A stretch of DNA of 64,000 nt from Lachnospiraceae bacterium (GCA_018056425.1 JAGPFR010000006.1:24643-88642); one strand, 5' to 3'. Positions 1-9,341 are shown, counted from the first letter of the stretch. The notes: generated from the letters alone by a model not told the origin. Made by a program: numbers and translations.

Positions 1-336
1 ATCAAGCTTTTCAAGTACACCTGCTTCGCTTCCGAATGATAAAAAGTCGACAAGTCCGGTGCTTTCGAGCAGGGAAACGGATCCTTTAGCATAGAACTCT
101 GCGGAAGACAGTGAGTATACCGGAGGAATCTGTATAACAAGATCCGCACCTTCGGAAAGTGCGCTCTTTGCTCTTGCATATTTATCAATTATAGCCGGGG
201 CGCCTCTTTGTACGAAGTTTCCGCTCATCGCTACGATGCAGTAATCTGCACCTGTCAGTTTTTTGGTTTCTTCTATGTGATATTTATGACCGTTATGAAA
301 CGGATTGTACTCCGCAATGATGCCCGCTGTTTTCAT
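1..336 (-). CDS. tmcAL: tRNA(Met) cytidine acetate ligase, N-terminal part (cut by window edge)
   Basis: The reading frame starts at the ATG complementary to 334-336 and stays open to the window edge, giving the first 112 residues. The N-terminus carries a nucleotidyltransferase-like signature ([13 protein letters not shown]), then MSGNFVQRG, both typical of the TmcAL family (old names YlbM, DUF795). Family members acetylate the wobble cytidine of elongator tRNA-Met using acetate and ATP. The gene is divergent from pta-ackA, which make and use acetyl phosphate and acetate. A purine-rich GGGAGAA lies upstream of the start as a ribosome site. Family call is firm; the C-terminus cannot be judged. 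Confidence 0.9.
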   Translation of the reverse strand, partial: MKTAGIIAEYNPFHNGHKYHIEETKKLTGADYCIVAMSGNFVQRGAPAIIDKYARAKSALSEGADLVIQIPPVYSLSSAEFYAKGSVSLLESTGLVDFLSFGSEAGVLEKLD

Positions 337-449
337 TTAATTCTCCCAATGGTACTTTTTGAAATTTTGGATCACAAAAAGTCTGCTAAAAAATTAACGA
401 AATGCCGCAGATTGTATGTGAAATAATACAAGAAAAGATGGACGATTTC

Positions 450-478
450 TTGTCCGTGGTATCTGAATACAGTATAAT
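450..478 (+). promoter_or_regulatory. SigA-type promoter of pta-ackA
   Basis: TTGTCC (450-455), a 17-bp spacer, and a perfect TATAAT (473-478) lie about 70 bp before the pta start. No other good promoter is visible between tmcAL and pta. Confidence 0.65.
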
Positions 479-548
479 ATATAAGTCATTTTATGGCAAA
501 AAATTCATCAATAATTCTGCGCTATGCGCATCTTTTTAAGGAGTCTTT

Positions 549-1553
549 ATGGCATATATTGATCAGATTAAAGAAAGAGCTAAGATCGATAAGAAGACAA
601 TCGTACTTCCCGAAAGTAATGACAAGAGAACACTTCTTGCGGCTGCCGAGATCATCAAGGAAGGCATCGCAAACATCATCATGGTCGGAAACGAAGAGAA
701 GATCCGTGACGGTGCCGGATGGCTCGAAGTTGATCTTGATGACGTTACCGTTATCGATCCCGACTTAACTCCCAAGATGGAGGAATACGTAAATCTCCTT
801 TATGAGACACGTAAGTCAAAAGGAATGACTCTTGAGAAGGCATCTGAGATCCTTCACAAAGATTATCTTACCTTCGGTATCATGATGGTTAAGAATAATG
901 ATGCGGACGGAATGGTTGCAGGTGCATGTCACTCTACCGCAGATACTTTAAGACCCGCACTTCAGATCTTAAAGACCGCACCCGGTGTGAAGCTTGTATC
1001 CGCATTCTTTATCGTTGATACCGTCTTCAAGAATATGGGAGAAAACGGTGCATTTGTATTTGCAGATTGCGGATTAAATCAGGATCCCAATCCCGAAGAA
1101 CTGGCAGCTATTGCGGATTCTTCCGCAAAGAGTTTTAAGCAGCTTGTCGGACCTAAGCCTGTTATTGCAATGCTCAGCCACTCTTCTAAGGGTTCCGCAA
1201 AGCATGCGCTTGTAGATAAAGTAGTTGAAGCGACCAGGATTGCCAAGGAGCAGTATCCTCATCTTGTTATCGACGGAGAACTCCAGCCCGATGCTGCGCT
1301 TGTTCCTCATGTAGCCAAGAACAAGGCACCGGGATCACCTGTTGCGGGTAAGGCAAATGTTCTTATCTTCCCCAACCTTGATGCGGGTAACATCGGATAT
1401 AAGCTCGTTCAGCGACTTGGAGGAGCAGAGGCATACGGCCCCATGCTTCAGGGTATCGCAAAACCCGTTAACGATCTTTCCCGCGGATGTTCATGGGAAG
1501 ATATCGTAGGCGTAGTTGCACTCACGGCCGTACAGGCACAGATTTCTCAGTAA
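549..1553 (+). CDS. pta: phosphate acetyltransferase
   Basis: The 334-residue protein interconverts acetyl-CoA and acetyl phosphate in the cytosol, the first step of acetate formation. It is the short form of the family (one PTA/PTB domain, no N-terminal regulatory part), the usual length in Firmicutes. Visible motifs are [14 protein letters not shown] near residue 124, HSSKGSAKH near 211, and the C-terminal [12 protein letters not shown] then [14 protein letters not shown], which help form the CoA site. The start at 549 is set by AAGGAG at 538-543. ackA follows 58 bp later without a terminator, so the two form one acetate operon driven by the promoter at 450-478. Confidence 0.97.
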   Translation: MAYIDQIKERAKIDKKTIVLPESNDKRTLLAAAEIIKEGIANIIMVGNEEKIRDGAGWLEVDLDDVTVIDPDLTPKMEEYVNLLYETRKSKGMTLEKASEILHKDYLTFGIMMVKNNDADGMVAGACHSTADTLRPALQILKTAPGVKLVSAFFIVDTVFKNMGENGAFVFADCGLNQDPNPEELAAIADSSAKSFKQLVGPKPVIAMLSHSSKGSAKHALVDKVVEATRIAKEQYPHLVIDGELQPDAALVPHVAKNKAPGSPVAGKANVLIFPNLDAGNIGYKLVQRLGGAEAYGPMLQGIAKPVNDLSRGCSWEDIVGVVALTAVQAQISQ

Positions 1554-1611
1554 TATCACGCCGGGACATTACATTTCCGGATCAGAATGTTTATCAGGAG
1601 ATTATATATTC

Positions 1612-2805
1612 ATGAAAATCCTTGTTATTAATTGTGGATCATCATCACTTAAGTATCAGCTCATCGATTCAGAGACCGAAGAATGGCTTGCAAAGGGACT
1701 TTGCGAGAGAATAGGAATTGACGGTCGTATCGTCTATACCCCTGCAGGCGGCGAGAAAGAGATCAAAGAAAGCCCCATGCCCGATCATACCAATGCGATA
1801 AAGCTTGTACTTGAGTATCTCACCAATGATAAGACCGGTGTTCTTAAGAGCCTTGATGAGATCGGTGCCGTAGGACACAGGATCGTACATGGCGGTGAGA
1901 AATTTGCTTCATCCGTAGTCATCGATGATGAAGTCATTAAGGCAATCGAGGAGTGCAACGATCTTGCACCGCTTCACAATCCCGCTAACCTTATAGGTAT
2001 CGATGCATGCAGAAAGCTCATGCCCTCAACTCTCATGGTTGCTGTTTTTGATACCGCATTCCATCAGACAATGCCCGAGAAAGCTTATCTCTACGGTCTT
2101 CCCAGTTCATACTATGAGAAGTACAAGATCCGCCGTTACGGTTTCCACGGAACTTCTCATTCTTTTGTATCAAAGAGATGTGCCGATGTTCTCGGTAAGA
2201 ATTATGAAGACCTTAAGATCATCGTCTGTCACCTCGGAAACGGAGCTTCCGTATCCGCTGTAAAGAACGGAAAGTGCGTGGATACTTCCATGGGACTTAC
2301 TCCGCTTGAAGGACTTATCATGGGAACCAGATCCGGCGATCTCGATCCCGCGATCCTTGAGTTTATCGCTAAGAAAGAAAATCTCGACATCACCGGTGTA
2401 ATGAACATCCTTAACAAAAAGTCCGGTGTATACGGAATGAGCGGAGACCTTTCATCCGATTTCAGAGATCTTGAAGATGCATACAATTCGGGAAACAAGC
2501 TGGCCATTCAGGCACTTGAGGCATTCTGCTACAGAACCGCAAAGTATGTAGGTGCTTATGCCGCAGCCATGAACGGAGTCGATGCTATCTGCTTTACTGC
2601 CGGTATCGGAGAAAATGACGGACTTGTAAGAAGCAAGGTTTGTGAATACCTCGGATATCTCGGAATCAACATCGATGAAGAGAAGAACAAGATCAGAGGT
2701 GAGGAAGTTATCTTCAGCACTCCCGACTCCAAAGTAAAGACTCTCATTATACCTACCAATGAAGAGCTTGCGATTGCAAGAGAGACCGTAGCACTTGTTA
2801 AGTAA
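1612..2805 (+). CDS. ackA: acetate kinase
   Basis: The 397-residue protein turns acetyl phosphate and ADP into acetate and ATP, giving substrate-level ATP in fermentation. ASKHA-fold motifs are in order: NCGSSSLKY at the N-terminus, [34 protein letters not shown], and TAGIGEND near the C-terminus. The frame stays open upstream to 1516, but the family N-terminus ([12 protein letters not shown]) and AGGAG at 1596-1600 point to the ATG at 1612. It is co-transcribed with pta. No terminator follows; the tryptophan leader promoter begins only 7 bp after the stop. Confidence 0.97.
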   Translation: MKILVINCGSSSLKYQLIDSETEEWLAKGLCERIGIDGRIVYTPAGGEKEIKESPMPDHTNAIKLVLEYLTNDKTGVLKSLDEIGAVGHRIVHGGEKFASSVVIDDEVIKAIEECNDLAPLHNPANLIGIDACRKLMPSTLMVAVFDTAFHQTMPEKAYLYGLPSSYYEKYKIRRYGFHGTSHSFVSKRCADVLGKNYEDLKIIVCHLGNGASVSAVKNGKCVDTSMGLTPLEGLIMGTRSGDLDPAILEFIAKKENLDITGVMNILNKKSGVYGMSGDLSSDFRDLEDAYNSGNKLAIQALEAFCYRTAKYVGAYAAAMNGVDAICFTAGIGENDGLVRSKVCEYLGYLGINIDEEKNKIRGEEVIFSTPDSKVKTLIIPTNEELAIARETVALVK

Positions 2806-2812
2806 AAAAATC

Positions 2813-2841
2813 TTGACACCCTCGCTTTATTGTATTAAAGT
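2813..2841 (+). promoter_or_regulatory. promoter of the tryptophan T-box leader
   Basis: A consensus TTGACA (2813-2818) is followed after 17 bp by TAAAGT (2836-2841). The same -10 form recurs in the promoter before the second ilvN. It sits just before the T-box. Confidence 0.65.
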
Positions 2842-2849
2842 GAATAAAA

Positions 2850-3122
2850 ATTCATAGTAAACCGTTGAAGCGGAAATAAAGGCATGATAAGAACCTACAG
2901 AGAGACCGGATGCTGAGAAAGGTCGGTAAACTGCTTGTCAAATGGGCCGCTAAGGGCGCAGGGAAAAGGCTATTGCCTGAGTAATATGCGACGGGAACTC
3001 CCGTAACAGAGAAGGGGTATGTTAGTACCCGTAAAGAGGAAATCTTAGGATTTTGAAGCAAGGTGGCACAGCGTATATAACGCCCTTGTCTGATAGTGAT
3101 ATCAGGCAAGGGCGTTTTTATT
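2850..3122 (+). promoter_or_regulatory. T-box leader, probable Trp specifier (UGG)
   Basis: This gene-free stretch between ackA and the trp operon reads as a T-box RNA. Stem I landmarks are AGAGAG followed by GATGCTGAGAAAGG (about 2900-2923). The likely specifier is UGG at 2943-2945, set in AAATGGGCC. The T-box itself is AAGGTGGCACAGCG near 3060-3073, a relaxed form of the family consensus. Its GGTGGCA bulge would pair with the NCCA end of uncharged tRNA. A terminator follows at 3080-3120. T-boxes read tRNA charging: uncharged tRNA-Trp favours the antiterminator and lets trpDCFBA be transcribed. The specifier was chosen by position and by the downstream genes, not by folding. Confidence 0.88.
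3080..3120 (+). terminator. T-box intrinsic terminator
   Basis: ACGCCCTTG then TCTGATA pairs with TATCAGG then CAAGGGCGT around a GTGA loop, followed by a T run. Its 5' arm overlaps the end of the antiterminator element, as expected of a T-box switch. Confidence 0.88.
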
Positions 3123-3144
3123 TTCCGGGAAAGGAGAAAGACAT

Positions 3145-3249
3145 ATGAATCTGCACAGACGATGGCGGCCCTACAGACGATGGCGTTGCCAGGATTCAGA
3201 AATTGCTTACTGTTTTCTTTTTTCCGAAGGAGTAGATTATGATCATTAA
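3145..3249 (+). CDS. putative Trp-sensing leader peptide overlapping the trpD start
   Basis: A 34-codon ORF starts 23 bp after the T-box terminator. It has a strong ribosome site (AAAGGAG at 3130-3136, 8-nt spacing). The peptide is Arg-rich and has Trp at residues 7 and 13 (codons 3163-3165 and 3181-3183), each within a repeated RRWR block. It runs through the trpD ribosome site (AAGGAG 3227-3232) and stops at 3247-3249, just inside trpD. A ribosome that finishes it would cover the trpD start; one stalled at the Trp codons would leave that site free. This resembles the leader peptide of Bacillus rtpA (anti-TRAP), which also follows a Trp T-box. Translation and role are inferred. Confidence 0.5.
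   Translation: MNLHRRWRPYRRWRCQDSEIAYCFLFSEGVDYDH
3155..3185 (+). repeat. 13-bp direct repeat carrying the two Trp codons
   Basis: ACAGACGATGGCG occurs at 3155-3167 and again at 3173-3185, an 18-bp period that keeps the reading frame. Each copy encodes Arg-Arg-Trp, so the duplication doubled the Trp codons of the leader ORF. Confidence 0.8.
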
Positions 3250-4258
3250 TGAAGCTATCAAGAAACTTACCAATAAAGAGGATATCGGATATGAGATGTC
3301 CAGAGATGTTATGTTCGAGATCATGAAGGGCGAAGCAACCGATGTTCAGAAGAGTGCATATCTCGTATCTCTTTCCATGAAGGGCGAGACAATCGATGAG
3401 ATCACCGGTTCCGCAGAAGCAATGAGAGCAATGGCTACCAGACTTAACACCGGATGCGATACTCTTGAGATCGTCGGAACAGGCGGGGACAGATCTTTTT
3501 CCTATAATATTTCTTCAACCTCCGCTTTCGTAATTGCCGCAGGTGGTGTTAAGATAACTAAGCACGGTAACAGATCCGCATCATCCAAATCGGGTGCGGC
3601 GGATGTTCTTGAAGCTCTCGGCGTAAATATCGCTCTTGAGCCCGATAAGAACGAAGAGGTATTTAAGGATACCGGATACTGCTTCCTCTTTGCACAGAAG
3701 TATCACAGCGCAATGAAGTATGTAGGTCCCATCAGAAAAGAACTCGGCATCAGAACCGTATTCAATATCCTCGGACCTCTTACAAATCCCGCATATTCAA
3801 CCAAGTTCATCCTTGGTGTATATGATGAAGCGCTTCTTGAGCCCATCGCTCAGGTACTTATTAAGCTCGGTGCCAAACGCGGCATGGTAGTTTACGGCAT
3901 GGAGAAGCTTGACGAGATCTCATCCGTGGGCCCTACTGAAGTAGTTGAGTTTGATGAAGAAGGAAATACAAAGAGATATACGGTTACACCCGAGCAGTTC
4001 GGACTTCAGAAGAGCAATCCCGGAGATCTTACCGGGGGAACTCCCGAAGAAAACGCCGAGATAACAAGACGCATCCTTAAGGGTGAGGAAAGAGGCCCCA
4101 AGAGAGACTGCGTACTTTTGAACGCGGGAGCGGGACTTTATATCGGAGGAGCCGCTTCATCAATGGAAGAAGGCATTAAGCTTGCCGCTGAACTTATAGA
4201 CAGCGGTAAGGCATACGAAAAACTTGAAGAAGTCATAAAGGATACAAATGCAGCCTAA
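3239..4258 (+). CDS. trpD: anthranilate phosphoribosyltransferase
   Basis: The 339-residue enzyme joins anthranilate to PRPP, the second committed step of Trp synthesis. Motifs: GTGGD near residue 81, [21 protein letters not shown] for PRPP and metal binding, and NILGPLTNP. The start at 3239 has AAGGAG 6 nt upstream and lies inside the leader ORF. It is the first trp gene here: trpE and trpG, usual partners upstream, are absent, so anthranilate synthase must be coded elsewhere. The end overlaps trpC by 11 nt, implying coupled translation. Confidence 0.96.
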   Translation: MIINEAIKKLTNKEDIGYEMSRDVMFEIMKGEATDVQKSAYLVSLSMKGETIDEITGSAEAMRAMATRLNTGCDTLEIVGTGGDRSFSYNISSTSAFVIAAGGVKITKHGNRSASSKSGAADVLEALGVNIALEPDKNEEVFKDTGYCFLFAQKYHSAMKYVGPIRKELGIRTVFNILGPLTNPAYSTKFILGVYDEALLEPIAQVLIKLGAKRGMVVYGMEKLDEISSVGPTEVVEFDEEGNTKRYTVTPEQFGLQKSNPGDLTGGTPEENAEITRRILKGEERGPKRDCVLLNAGAGLYIGGAASSMEEGIKLAAELIDSGKAYEKLEEVIKDTNAA

Positions 4259-5051
4259 AGCAGAAGAAAACATTTTAAATCAAATAGCGGAAAAGACAAT
4301 TGAAAGAGTAGCCTCATACAAGGAAAAGGTATGCCTCGAAGAAATGAAGGCCAGAGCCCGTGCCTTAAACCCCGATACGGGATTTCCTTTTGAAAATGCC
4401 CTCAGAAAAGAGAACATGTCATTTATCTGTGAGATAAAGAAGGCATCACCGTCAAAGGGTATCATCGCAGCCGATTTTCCGTTCCTGTCGATCGCCAAGC
4501 AGTATGAAAGTGCCGGAGCGGATGCAATTTCCGTTTTGACCGAGCCATATTGGTTTCTTGGAAACGATTCATATCTGACCCAGGTAAAACAAAACGTTAC
4601 GATCCCTGTTTTAAGGAAAGATTTTACGGTTGATGAGTACATGATCTATCAGGCCAAGGTTCTCGGAGCAGACGCTGTTTTACTGATAGTTTCGCTTCTT
4701 TCCGATGAGCAGCTGGCTGAATATCTGGACATTGCCGATGAGCTCGGATTATCCGCACTGACAGAGTGCCATGAGGAAACTGAGATCGAAAAAGCCATCG
4801 GTTTGGGTGCCAGAATGATAGGGGTAAATAACAGAAATTTAAAAAATTTTTCCGTTGACCCCTTGAATGCTTTGACTCTCCGTGATAAAGTACCCCTCGG
4901 ACTACTTTTCGTATCGGAGAGCGGCATCTCGGAGAGAAGTCAGGTTAAAGCTCTCGAAGATGCAGGGATTAATGCAATATTAGTTGGTGAGACTCTGATG
5001 CGAAGCGACAATAAAAAGTTGTGTTTGAGACAGTTAAGAGGCTTAGACTAA
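4248..5051 (+). CDS. trpC: indole-3-glycerol phosphate synthase
   Basis: The 267-residue TIM-barrel enzyme closes the indole ring of CdRP. Barrel motifs are in order: [12 protein letters not shown] with the catalytic Glu and Lys, [17 protein letters not shown] with the second catalytic Lys, [20 protein letters not shown] and ILVGETLM for phosphate binding. The start overlaps trpD, and the stop TAA shares one base with the trpF start. It is a stand-alone enzyme, not fused to trpF as in enteric bacteria. Confidence 0.96.
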   Translation: MQPKAEENILNQIAEKTIERVASYKEKVCLEEMKARARALNPDTGFPFENALRKENMSFICEIKKASPSKGIIAADFPFLSIAKQYESAGADAISVLTEPYWFLGNDSYLTQVKQNVTIPVLRKDFTVDEYMIYQAKVLGADAVLLIVSLLSDEQLAEYLDIADELGLSALTECHEETEIEKAIGLGARMIGVNNRNLKNFSVDPLNALTLRDKVPLGLLFVSESGISERSQVKALEDAGINAILVGETLMRSDNKKLCLRQLRGLD

Positions 5052-5653
5052 TGAAGATCAAGATCTGCGGGCTTAGGACTCCCGGCGATGCAAATGCAGT
5101 TAATGAGGCAATGCCTGACTTTGTCGGTTTTATTTTGACCGAAGGTTATAAGAGAACCGTCGATGAGGAAACGGTTCAGTTGCTTAACAAGTTTATCGAT
5201 CCCATGATCAGACGCGTCGGCGTATTCGTAAATGATGACGCATCAAGGATCAAGAGACTTGTATATAACGGACTTATCGATATCGTGCAGCTTCATGGGG
5301 ATGAAGATGACGAATATATCCGTGAACTTAAGTCCGGTAAAGGCAGTATAATCAAGGTCTTTAAAGTGGATGACAAATTCGACCTTGCCAAAGCAGAGAG
5401 CTCACCTGCCGATATGATCATGTTTGATGCCGGAGAAGGAAGCGGCGAGAAGTTTGACTGGAGTAAGATAAAGGATTGTAACAGACCCTTCATCCTTGCA
5501 GGCGGACTCGGCCCCGGCAATATCAAAGAAGCAGTCGAAGCTCTTAAAGGCAGCCAGCTTTATGCCGTAGATATGAGTTCATCCGTAGACAAGGGCGGTC
5601 ACAAGGATCCGGATCTTGTTATGGAAGCCGTTACCGAGGCTCATTCTGCATAA
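5051..5653 (+). CDS. trpF: phosphoribosylanthranilate isomerase
   Basis: The 200-residue TIM barrel does the Amadori rearrangement of PRA to CdRP. It opens with KIKICGL, whose Cys is the general base of the family; GFILTEGYKR, QLHGDE, FKVDD, ILAGGLGPGN and AVDMSSSVD follow. The last block is a slight variant of the usual D-SSGVE. The frame is open from 5021, but the ATG at 5051 gives the canonical N-terminus and a TAATG junction with trpC. Fourth step of the pathway within the operon. Confidence 0.95.
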   Translation: MKIKICGLRTPGDANAVNEAMPDFVGFILTEGYKRTVDEETVQLLNKFIDPMIRRVGVFVNDDASRIKRLVYNGLIDIVQLHGDEDDEYIRELKSGKGSIIKVFKVDDKFDLAKAESSPADMIMFDAGEGSGEKFDWSKIKDCNRPFILAGGLGPGNIKEAVEALKGSQLYAVDMSSSVDKGGHKDPDLVMEAVTEAHSA

Positions 5654-5682
5654 GTCTTTTCCCGCAAGAGAAAGGAATATAA

Positions 5683-6870
5683 ATGAACAGTAAAGGAAGA
5701 TTCGGAGAGTTCGGAGGTCAGTATATTTCCGAGACTCTCATGAATGAACTTATAAAGCTCGAAGAGTGTTACAACCGGGTTAAGGACGATCCGGAATTTA
5801 ACGATGAATTAAACTTTCTTTTAAATGAGTACGCAGGCCGCCCTTCGCGCCTGTACTATGCCGCAAAGATGACAGAAGATCTGGGCGGTGCCAAGATTTA
5901 TCTTAAGAGAGAAGATCTCAATCACACAGGTTCCCACAAGCTTAATAACTGCATAGGTCAGGCTCTCCTTGCGAAAAGAATGGGCAAGACCAGACTCATA
6001 GCAGAGACGGGCGCAGGCCAGCACGGCGTTGCGACCGCTACCGTTGCAGCGCTCCTTGGTATGGAGTGTGAGATTTTTATGGGCAAAGAAGACACCATCC
6101 GTCAGGCACTTAATGTCTACCGTATGGAACTTCTCGGTGCTAAGGTTAATGCCGTAACCACCGGAACAATGACCCTTAAAGACGCAGTTAACGATGCGAT
6201 GAAAGAATGGAGTAACCGGGTGGACGATACTCATTACTGCCTCGGTTCCGTTATGGGACCTCATCCTTTCCCTACCATCGTTCGTGATTTCCAGGCGGTT
6301 ATATCAAGAGAAGCACGTGCTCAGATCCTTGAAAAAGAAGGAAAGCTCCCCGCGGCTGTTATCGCATGCGTGGGCGGCGGATCAAATGCGATCGGCGCTT
6401 TCTATAATTTCATTGAAGATAAAGAAGTAGAGCTGATCGGATGCGAAGCGGGCGGAAGAGGAGTTGATACTCCCGAGACCGCAGCTACCATTGCTACAGG
6501 TACCATGGGAATATTCCACGGTATGAAGTCACTCTTTTGCCAGAATGAGTACGGTCAGATCGCACCCGTATATTCAATCTCTGCAGGACTTGATTATCCC
6601 GGCATCGGACCTGAGCATGCTTATCTTAATTCCATCGGAAGAGCCAAGTATGTTCCTGTTACGGATGATGAAGCCGTTGATGCATTTGAATACATGTCAC
6701 GTACCGAGGGTATCATCCCCGCGATCGAAAGTTCTCATGCCATCGCACATGCCATTAAGATCGCTAAGAACTATTCTAAGGATCAGTCCATTATCATCAA
6801 TGTTTCGGGACGCGGAGATAAGGATGTTGCCGCAATAGCAAGATACAGGGGGGTTGATCTTCATGAGTGA
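5683..6870 (+). CDS. trpB: tryptophan synthase beta chain
   Basis: The 395-residue PLP enzyme condenses indole with serine. Motifs: [13 protein letters not shown] at the N-terminus, [14 protein letters not shown] with the PLP lysine near residue 86, [24 protein letters not shown] for phosphate binding, and the C-terminal NVSGRGDKD. This is the TrpB1 type that pairs with TrpA. The ribosome site AGAAAGGA lies upstream. The stop overlaps the trpA start by 8 nt. Confidence 0.98.
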   Translation: MNSKGRFGEFGGQYISETLMNELIKLEECYNRVKDDPEFNDELNFLLNEYAGRPSRLYYAAKMTEDLGGAKIYLKREDLNHTGSHKLNNCIGQALLAKRMGKTRLIAETGAGQHGVATATVAALLGMECEIFMGKEDTIRQALNVYRMELLGAKVNAVTTGTMTLKDAVNDAMKEWSNRVDDTHYCLGSVMGPHPFPTIVRDFQAVISREARAQILEKEGKLPAAVIACVGGGSNAIGAFYNFIEDKEVELIGCEAGGRGVDTPETAATIATGTMGIFHGMKSLFCQNEYGQIAPVYSISAGLDYPGIGPEHAYLNSIGRAKYVPVTDDEAVDAFEYMSRTEGIIPAIESSHAIAHAIKIAKNYSKDQSIIINVSGRGDKDVAAIARYRGVDLHE

Positions 6871-7651
6871 TAAGATAAGAGAATCTTTTGAGAAAAATCC
6901 CAACAAGAAAGCCTTTATAACCTTCATAACCGCAGGTGACCCCGATATCGAATCAACCGAAGAGTTCATACTTAAGATGGCTGATGCAGGTGCGGATATC
7001 ATTGAGGTCGGTATTCCTTTTTCGGATCCTGTTGCTGAAGGAGCCGTGATCCAAAATGCCAATGTCAGGGCGCTTCGCGCGGGAACAACTACCGATAAGG
7101 TGTTTGAAATGGTCAGAAGAGTAAGAGAAAAGAGCGATGTCACTCTTTGCTTTATGACCTATGCTAATCTGATCTTCCATTACGGATATGACAGATTCTT
7201 CGAAAAATGCCGCGAACTTGATGTAAGCGGTGTGATCGTTCCCGATATGCCTTACGAAGAAAAAGAAGAGTTGGAGAGCGTTTCGCTTAAGTATGGTGTC
7301 AACTATATCTCCATGGTAGCGCCCACTTCCGAAGACAGAGTCAGGATGATTGCTAAGGAAGCAAAGGGATTCATCTATGTTGTAAGTTCAATGGGAGTTA
7401 CCGGTGTAAGGGACAATATCAGCACCGATCTGTCACCCATTGTTGGACATATCAGGGAAGTTACTGATGTACCCTGTGCGATCGGCTTCGGTATCAAAGA
7501 GCCGGCTCAGGCAAAGACCATGGCGGGAGTATCCGACGGCGCCATTGTGGGTTCCGCAATTGTCCGTATCGTCGAAAAATACGGCAAAGATGCAGGGCAG
7601 TACATCTACGATTACGTTAAGTCCATGAAAGAAGCTGTACTCGAAGCTTAA
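6863..7651 (+). CDS. trpA: tryptophan synthase alpha chain
   Basis: The 262-residue TIM barrel splits indole-3-glycerol phosphate and passes indole to TrpB. Visible: ITAGDPD, the catalytic Glu and Asp in [32 protein letters not shown] and GFGIKEP. The ATG at 6863 (inside the trpB end, after AGGGGGG at 6847-6853) gives a normal N-terminus; a TTG at 6854 is less likely. It is the last trp gene. A large inverted repeat follows at 7667-7727. Confidence 0.96.
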   Translation: MSDKIRESFEKNPNKKAFITFITAGDPDIESTEEFILKMADAGADIIEVGIPFSDPVAEGAVIQNANVRALRAGTTTDKVFEMVRRVREKSDVTLCFMTYANLIFHYGYDRFFEKCRELDVSGVIVPDMPYEEKEELESVSLKYGVNYISMVAPTSEDRVRMIAKEAKGFIYVVSSMGVTGVRDNISTDLSPIVGHIREVTDVPCAIGFGIKEPAQAKTMAGVSDGAIVGSAIVRIVEKYGKDAGQYIYDYVKSMKEAVLEA

Positions 7652-7666
7652 GCTTTTATGACATTT

Positions 7667-7727
7667 TGTGTCACGGGGTCAGACCCTCTGTCACCATTTG
7701 TGACAAGGGGTCCGACCCCGTGACACA
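7667..7727. repeat. near-perfect 28-bp inverted repeat, REP-like, with GGGGTC/GACCCC cores
   Basis: Arm 7667-7694 and arm 7700-7727 are reverse complements except for a few positions, with a 5-nt CATTT loop. Each arm is itself partly palindromic (GGGGTC, 2-3 nt, GACCC). No T run follows, so it is not a classic terminator, though such a stem could end or protect the trp mRNA. The form resembles REP-type elements in other bacteria. No second copy was seen in this window. Confidence 0.75.
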
Positions 7728-7752
7728 TTACTTTATCTCTGCATATTCATGC

Positions 7753-7781
7753 TTGCTTTTTATATCCATATGTTGTATACA
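7753..7781 (+). promoter_or_regulatory. possible promoter of citrate synthase
   Basis: TTGCTT (7753-7758), 17-bp spacer, TATACA (7776-7781), about 54 bp before the start codon. It is the best candidate between the inverted repeat and the gene, but both boxes are imperfect. Confidence 0.4.
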
Positions 7782-7834
7782 TTAATACATGGGTACACAT
7801 GGCTGTGCTTTTTTTGTATATCCGGAGGGTTAGT

Positions 7835-9226
7835 ATGTACGAAGATAAAGAAAAAATTGAAATGCCGGACCTGCTGGAAATTGATGAGATCAAGAGCGAT
7901 GCAGAACTCCTTATCAATGAACTCCACGATGTCCGTAAGATAGACAGTAACCTTTACGTTGAGTATGACGTTAAGAGAGGTCTTCGTGACTCTAACGGAA
8001 AAGGTGTCCTCACCGGTCTTACCGAAGTTTCTGATGTTGTAGCTTTTGATATTAAAGACGGTGATAAGGTTCCCTGTGACGGAAGACTCTATTATCAGGG
8101 AATCAATGTCATGGATATTGTAAACAACCTTGGAGACAGGATCCATGGTTTTGAGGAGGTTTCTTTCCTCCTTCTTTTCGGACATCTTCCCAACAGAGAC
8201 GAACTTGATGCATATCTTCATGTATCAAGTAATCTTCAGGAGCTTGGTGCAAGATTCGTTCGTGACGTTGTTATGAAGGCTTCCAACGGAAACATCATGA
8301 ATGCTCTTCAGAGATGTGTTCTTACTCTTTATACCTACGATAAGAAGCCCGATGACATCACTCCCGAGAATGTACTCAGACAGAGCCTTGAGCTTATCAA
8401 CAAGCTTCCTCTGATCGCAGTTTACTCATATCATTCCTATATGCACTTCAGGAAGGATGAGGCACTCATCATCAGGAATCCCAAGAAAAATCTGTCGCTT
8501 TCCGAGAACATCCTTCAGATGCTCAGACCCGACGGTCACTATACACAGCTTGAAGCAAAGGTTCTTGATATAGCACTTATCGTTCATGCCGATCATGGCG
8601 GAGGAAACAACTCGACATTTACAACTCATGTTGTTACTTCTTCCGGAACTGATACATACTCATCAACCGCTGCATCAATAGGATCTCTTAAGGGACCCAA
8701 GCACGGCGGTGCGAACCTCAAGGTTCAGGAGATGTTCAGGAACCTTAAAGAGAACATTGTCAATATCGAGGATGAAGCGGAGGTCGAGGCTTATCTTAAG
8801 AAGATCCTTGATAAGAAGGCATTTGACGGTGCCGGACTTATCTACGGTATGGGACATGCGGTTTATACCCTTTCCGATCCCAGAGAAGTACTTCTTAAAG
8901 AGTATGCCCGCACCCTTGCTGTTGAGAAGGATCTTGTCAAAGAGTTTGAGTTCTATGACAGAGTAGAGAGGATTGCCAAGAAACTAATTAACGAGAATAA
9001 AGGAATCCTTAAGCCGGTATGTGCCAATGTCGATTTCTACAGCGGATTTGTATATTCGATGCTCGGAATTCCTGAAGAGCTCTTTACTCCTCTTTTTGCA
9101 ATCGCAAGAATGTCGGGATGGAGCGCACATCGTCTCGAGGAGCTTGTAAACGGAGGCAAGATCGTAAGACCTGCATTTAAGTATGTCGGAGAGCATGTTG
9201 ATTACAAGCTGATGGATGAGAGATAA
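7835..9226 (+). CDS. gltA: citrate synthase
   Basis: The 463-residue enzyme condenses acetyl-CoA and oxaloacetate to citrate, likely feeding 2-oxoglutarate and glutamate synthesis. Catalytic residues are in order: His in VHADHGGGNNST, His in YGMGHAVYTLSDPR, and Asp in ANVDFYSG, with CoA-site residues in GSLKGPKHGGAN. The C-terminus has MSGWSAHRLEE. The start is the ATG after GGAGGG (7823-7828); upstream in-frame codons lack a ribosome site. Length is a little above the usual 370-430, owing to an N-terminal extension of about 60 residues. The gene stands alone, with its own candidate promoter. Confidence 0.95.
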   Translation: MYEDKEKIEMPDLLEIDEIKSDAELLINELHDVRKIDSNLYVEYDVKRGLRDSNGKGVLTGLTEVSDVVAFDIKDGDKVPCDGRLYYQGINVMDIVNNLGDRIHGFEEVSFLLLFGHLPNRDELDAYLHVSSNLQELGARFVRDVVMKASNGNIMNALQRCVLTLYTYDKKPDDITPENVLRQSLELINKLPLIAVYSYHSYMHFRKDEALIIRNPKKNLSLSENILQMLRPDGHYTQLEAKVLDIALIVHADHGGGNNSTFTTHVVTSSGTDTYSSTAASIGSLKGPKHGGANLKVQEMFRNLKENIVNIEDEAEVEAYLKKILDKKAFDGAGLIYGMGHAVYTLSDPREVLLKEYARTLAVEKDLVKEFEFYDRVERIAKKLINENKGILKPVCANVDFYSGFVYSMLGIPEELFTPLFAIARMSGWSAHRLEELVNGGKIVRPAFKYVGEHVDYKLMDER

Positions 9227-9255
9227 TTGACATATTCATTGTTTTGTGATAATAA
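9227..9255 (+). promoter_or_regulatory. consensus promoter directly after citrate synthase
   Basis: TTGACA (9227-9232), a 17-bp spacer ending in TGA (an extended -10), and TAATAA (9250-9255). It starts at the base after the citrate synthase stop and fires toward a terminator only about 45 bp on. Confidence 0.55.
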
Positions 9256-9261
9256 TTAATC

Positions 9262-9341
9262 GTACTAAATGAAGTCTGGTACATCATGGACATTACACAA
9301 ACGAAAAGCCTGAGAGTTGCAGCTCTCAGGCTTTTCTTTTA
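9262..9341 (+). ncRNA. candidate small RNA or attenuated metH leader
   Basis: The promoter at 9227-9255 would start RNA near 9262. An intrinsic terminator ends at about 9341, so the default transcript is about 80 nt and has no ORF with a ribosome site. Either it is a free small RNA, or read-through makes it the leader of metH. No known riboswitch consensus (SAM, cobalamin, T-box) was recognised in it. Confidence 0.3.
9303..9341 (+). terminator. intrinsic terminator
   Basis: GAAAAGCCTGAGAG, then a TTGCAG loop, then CTCTCAGGCTTTTC, followed by TTTTATT. The 13-bp perfect stem ends citrate synthase read-through and the short transcript from 9262. Confidence 0.9.

Noticed and set aside
3080-3120. 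Plain terminator of ackA
   Set aside because: It lies about 280 bp after ackA, behind a promoter, and joins T-box motifs directly upstream; it is the T-box terminator.
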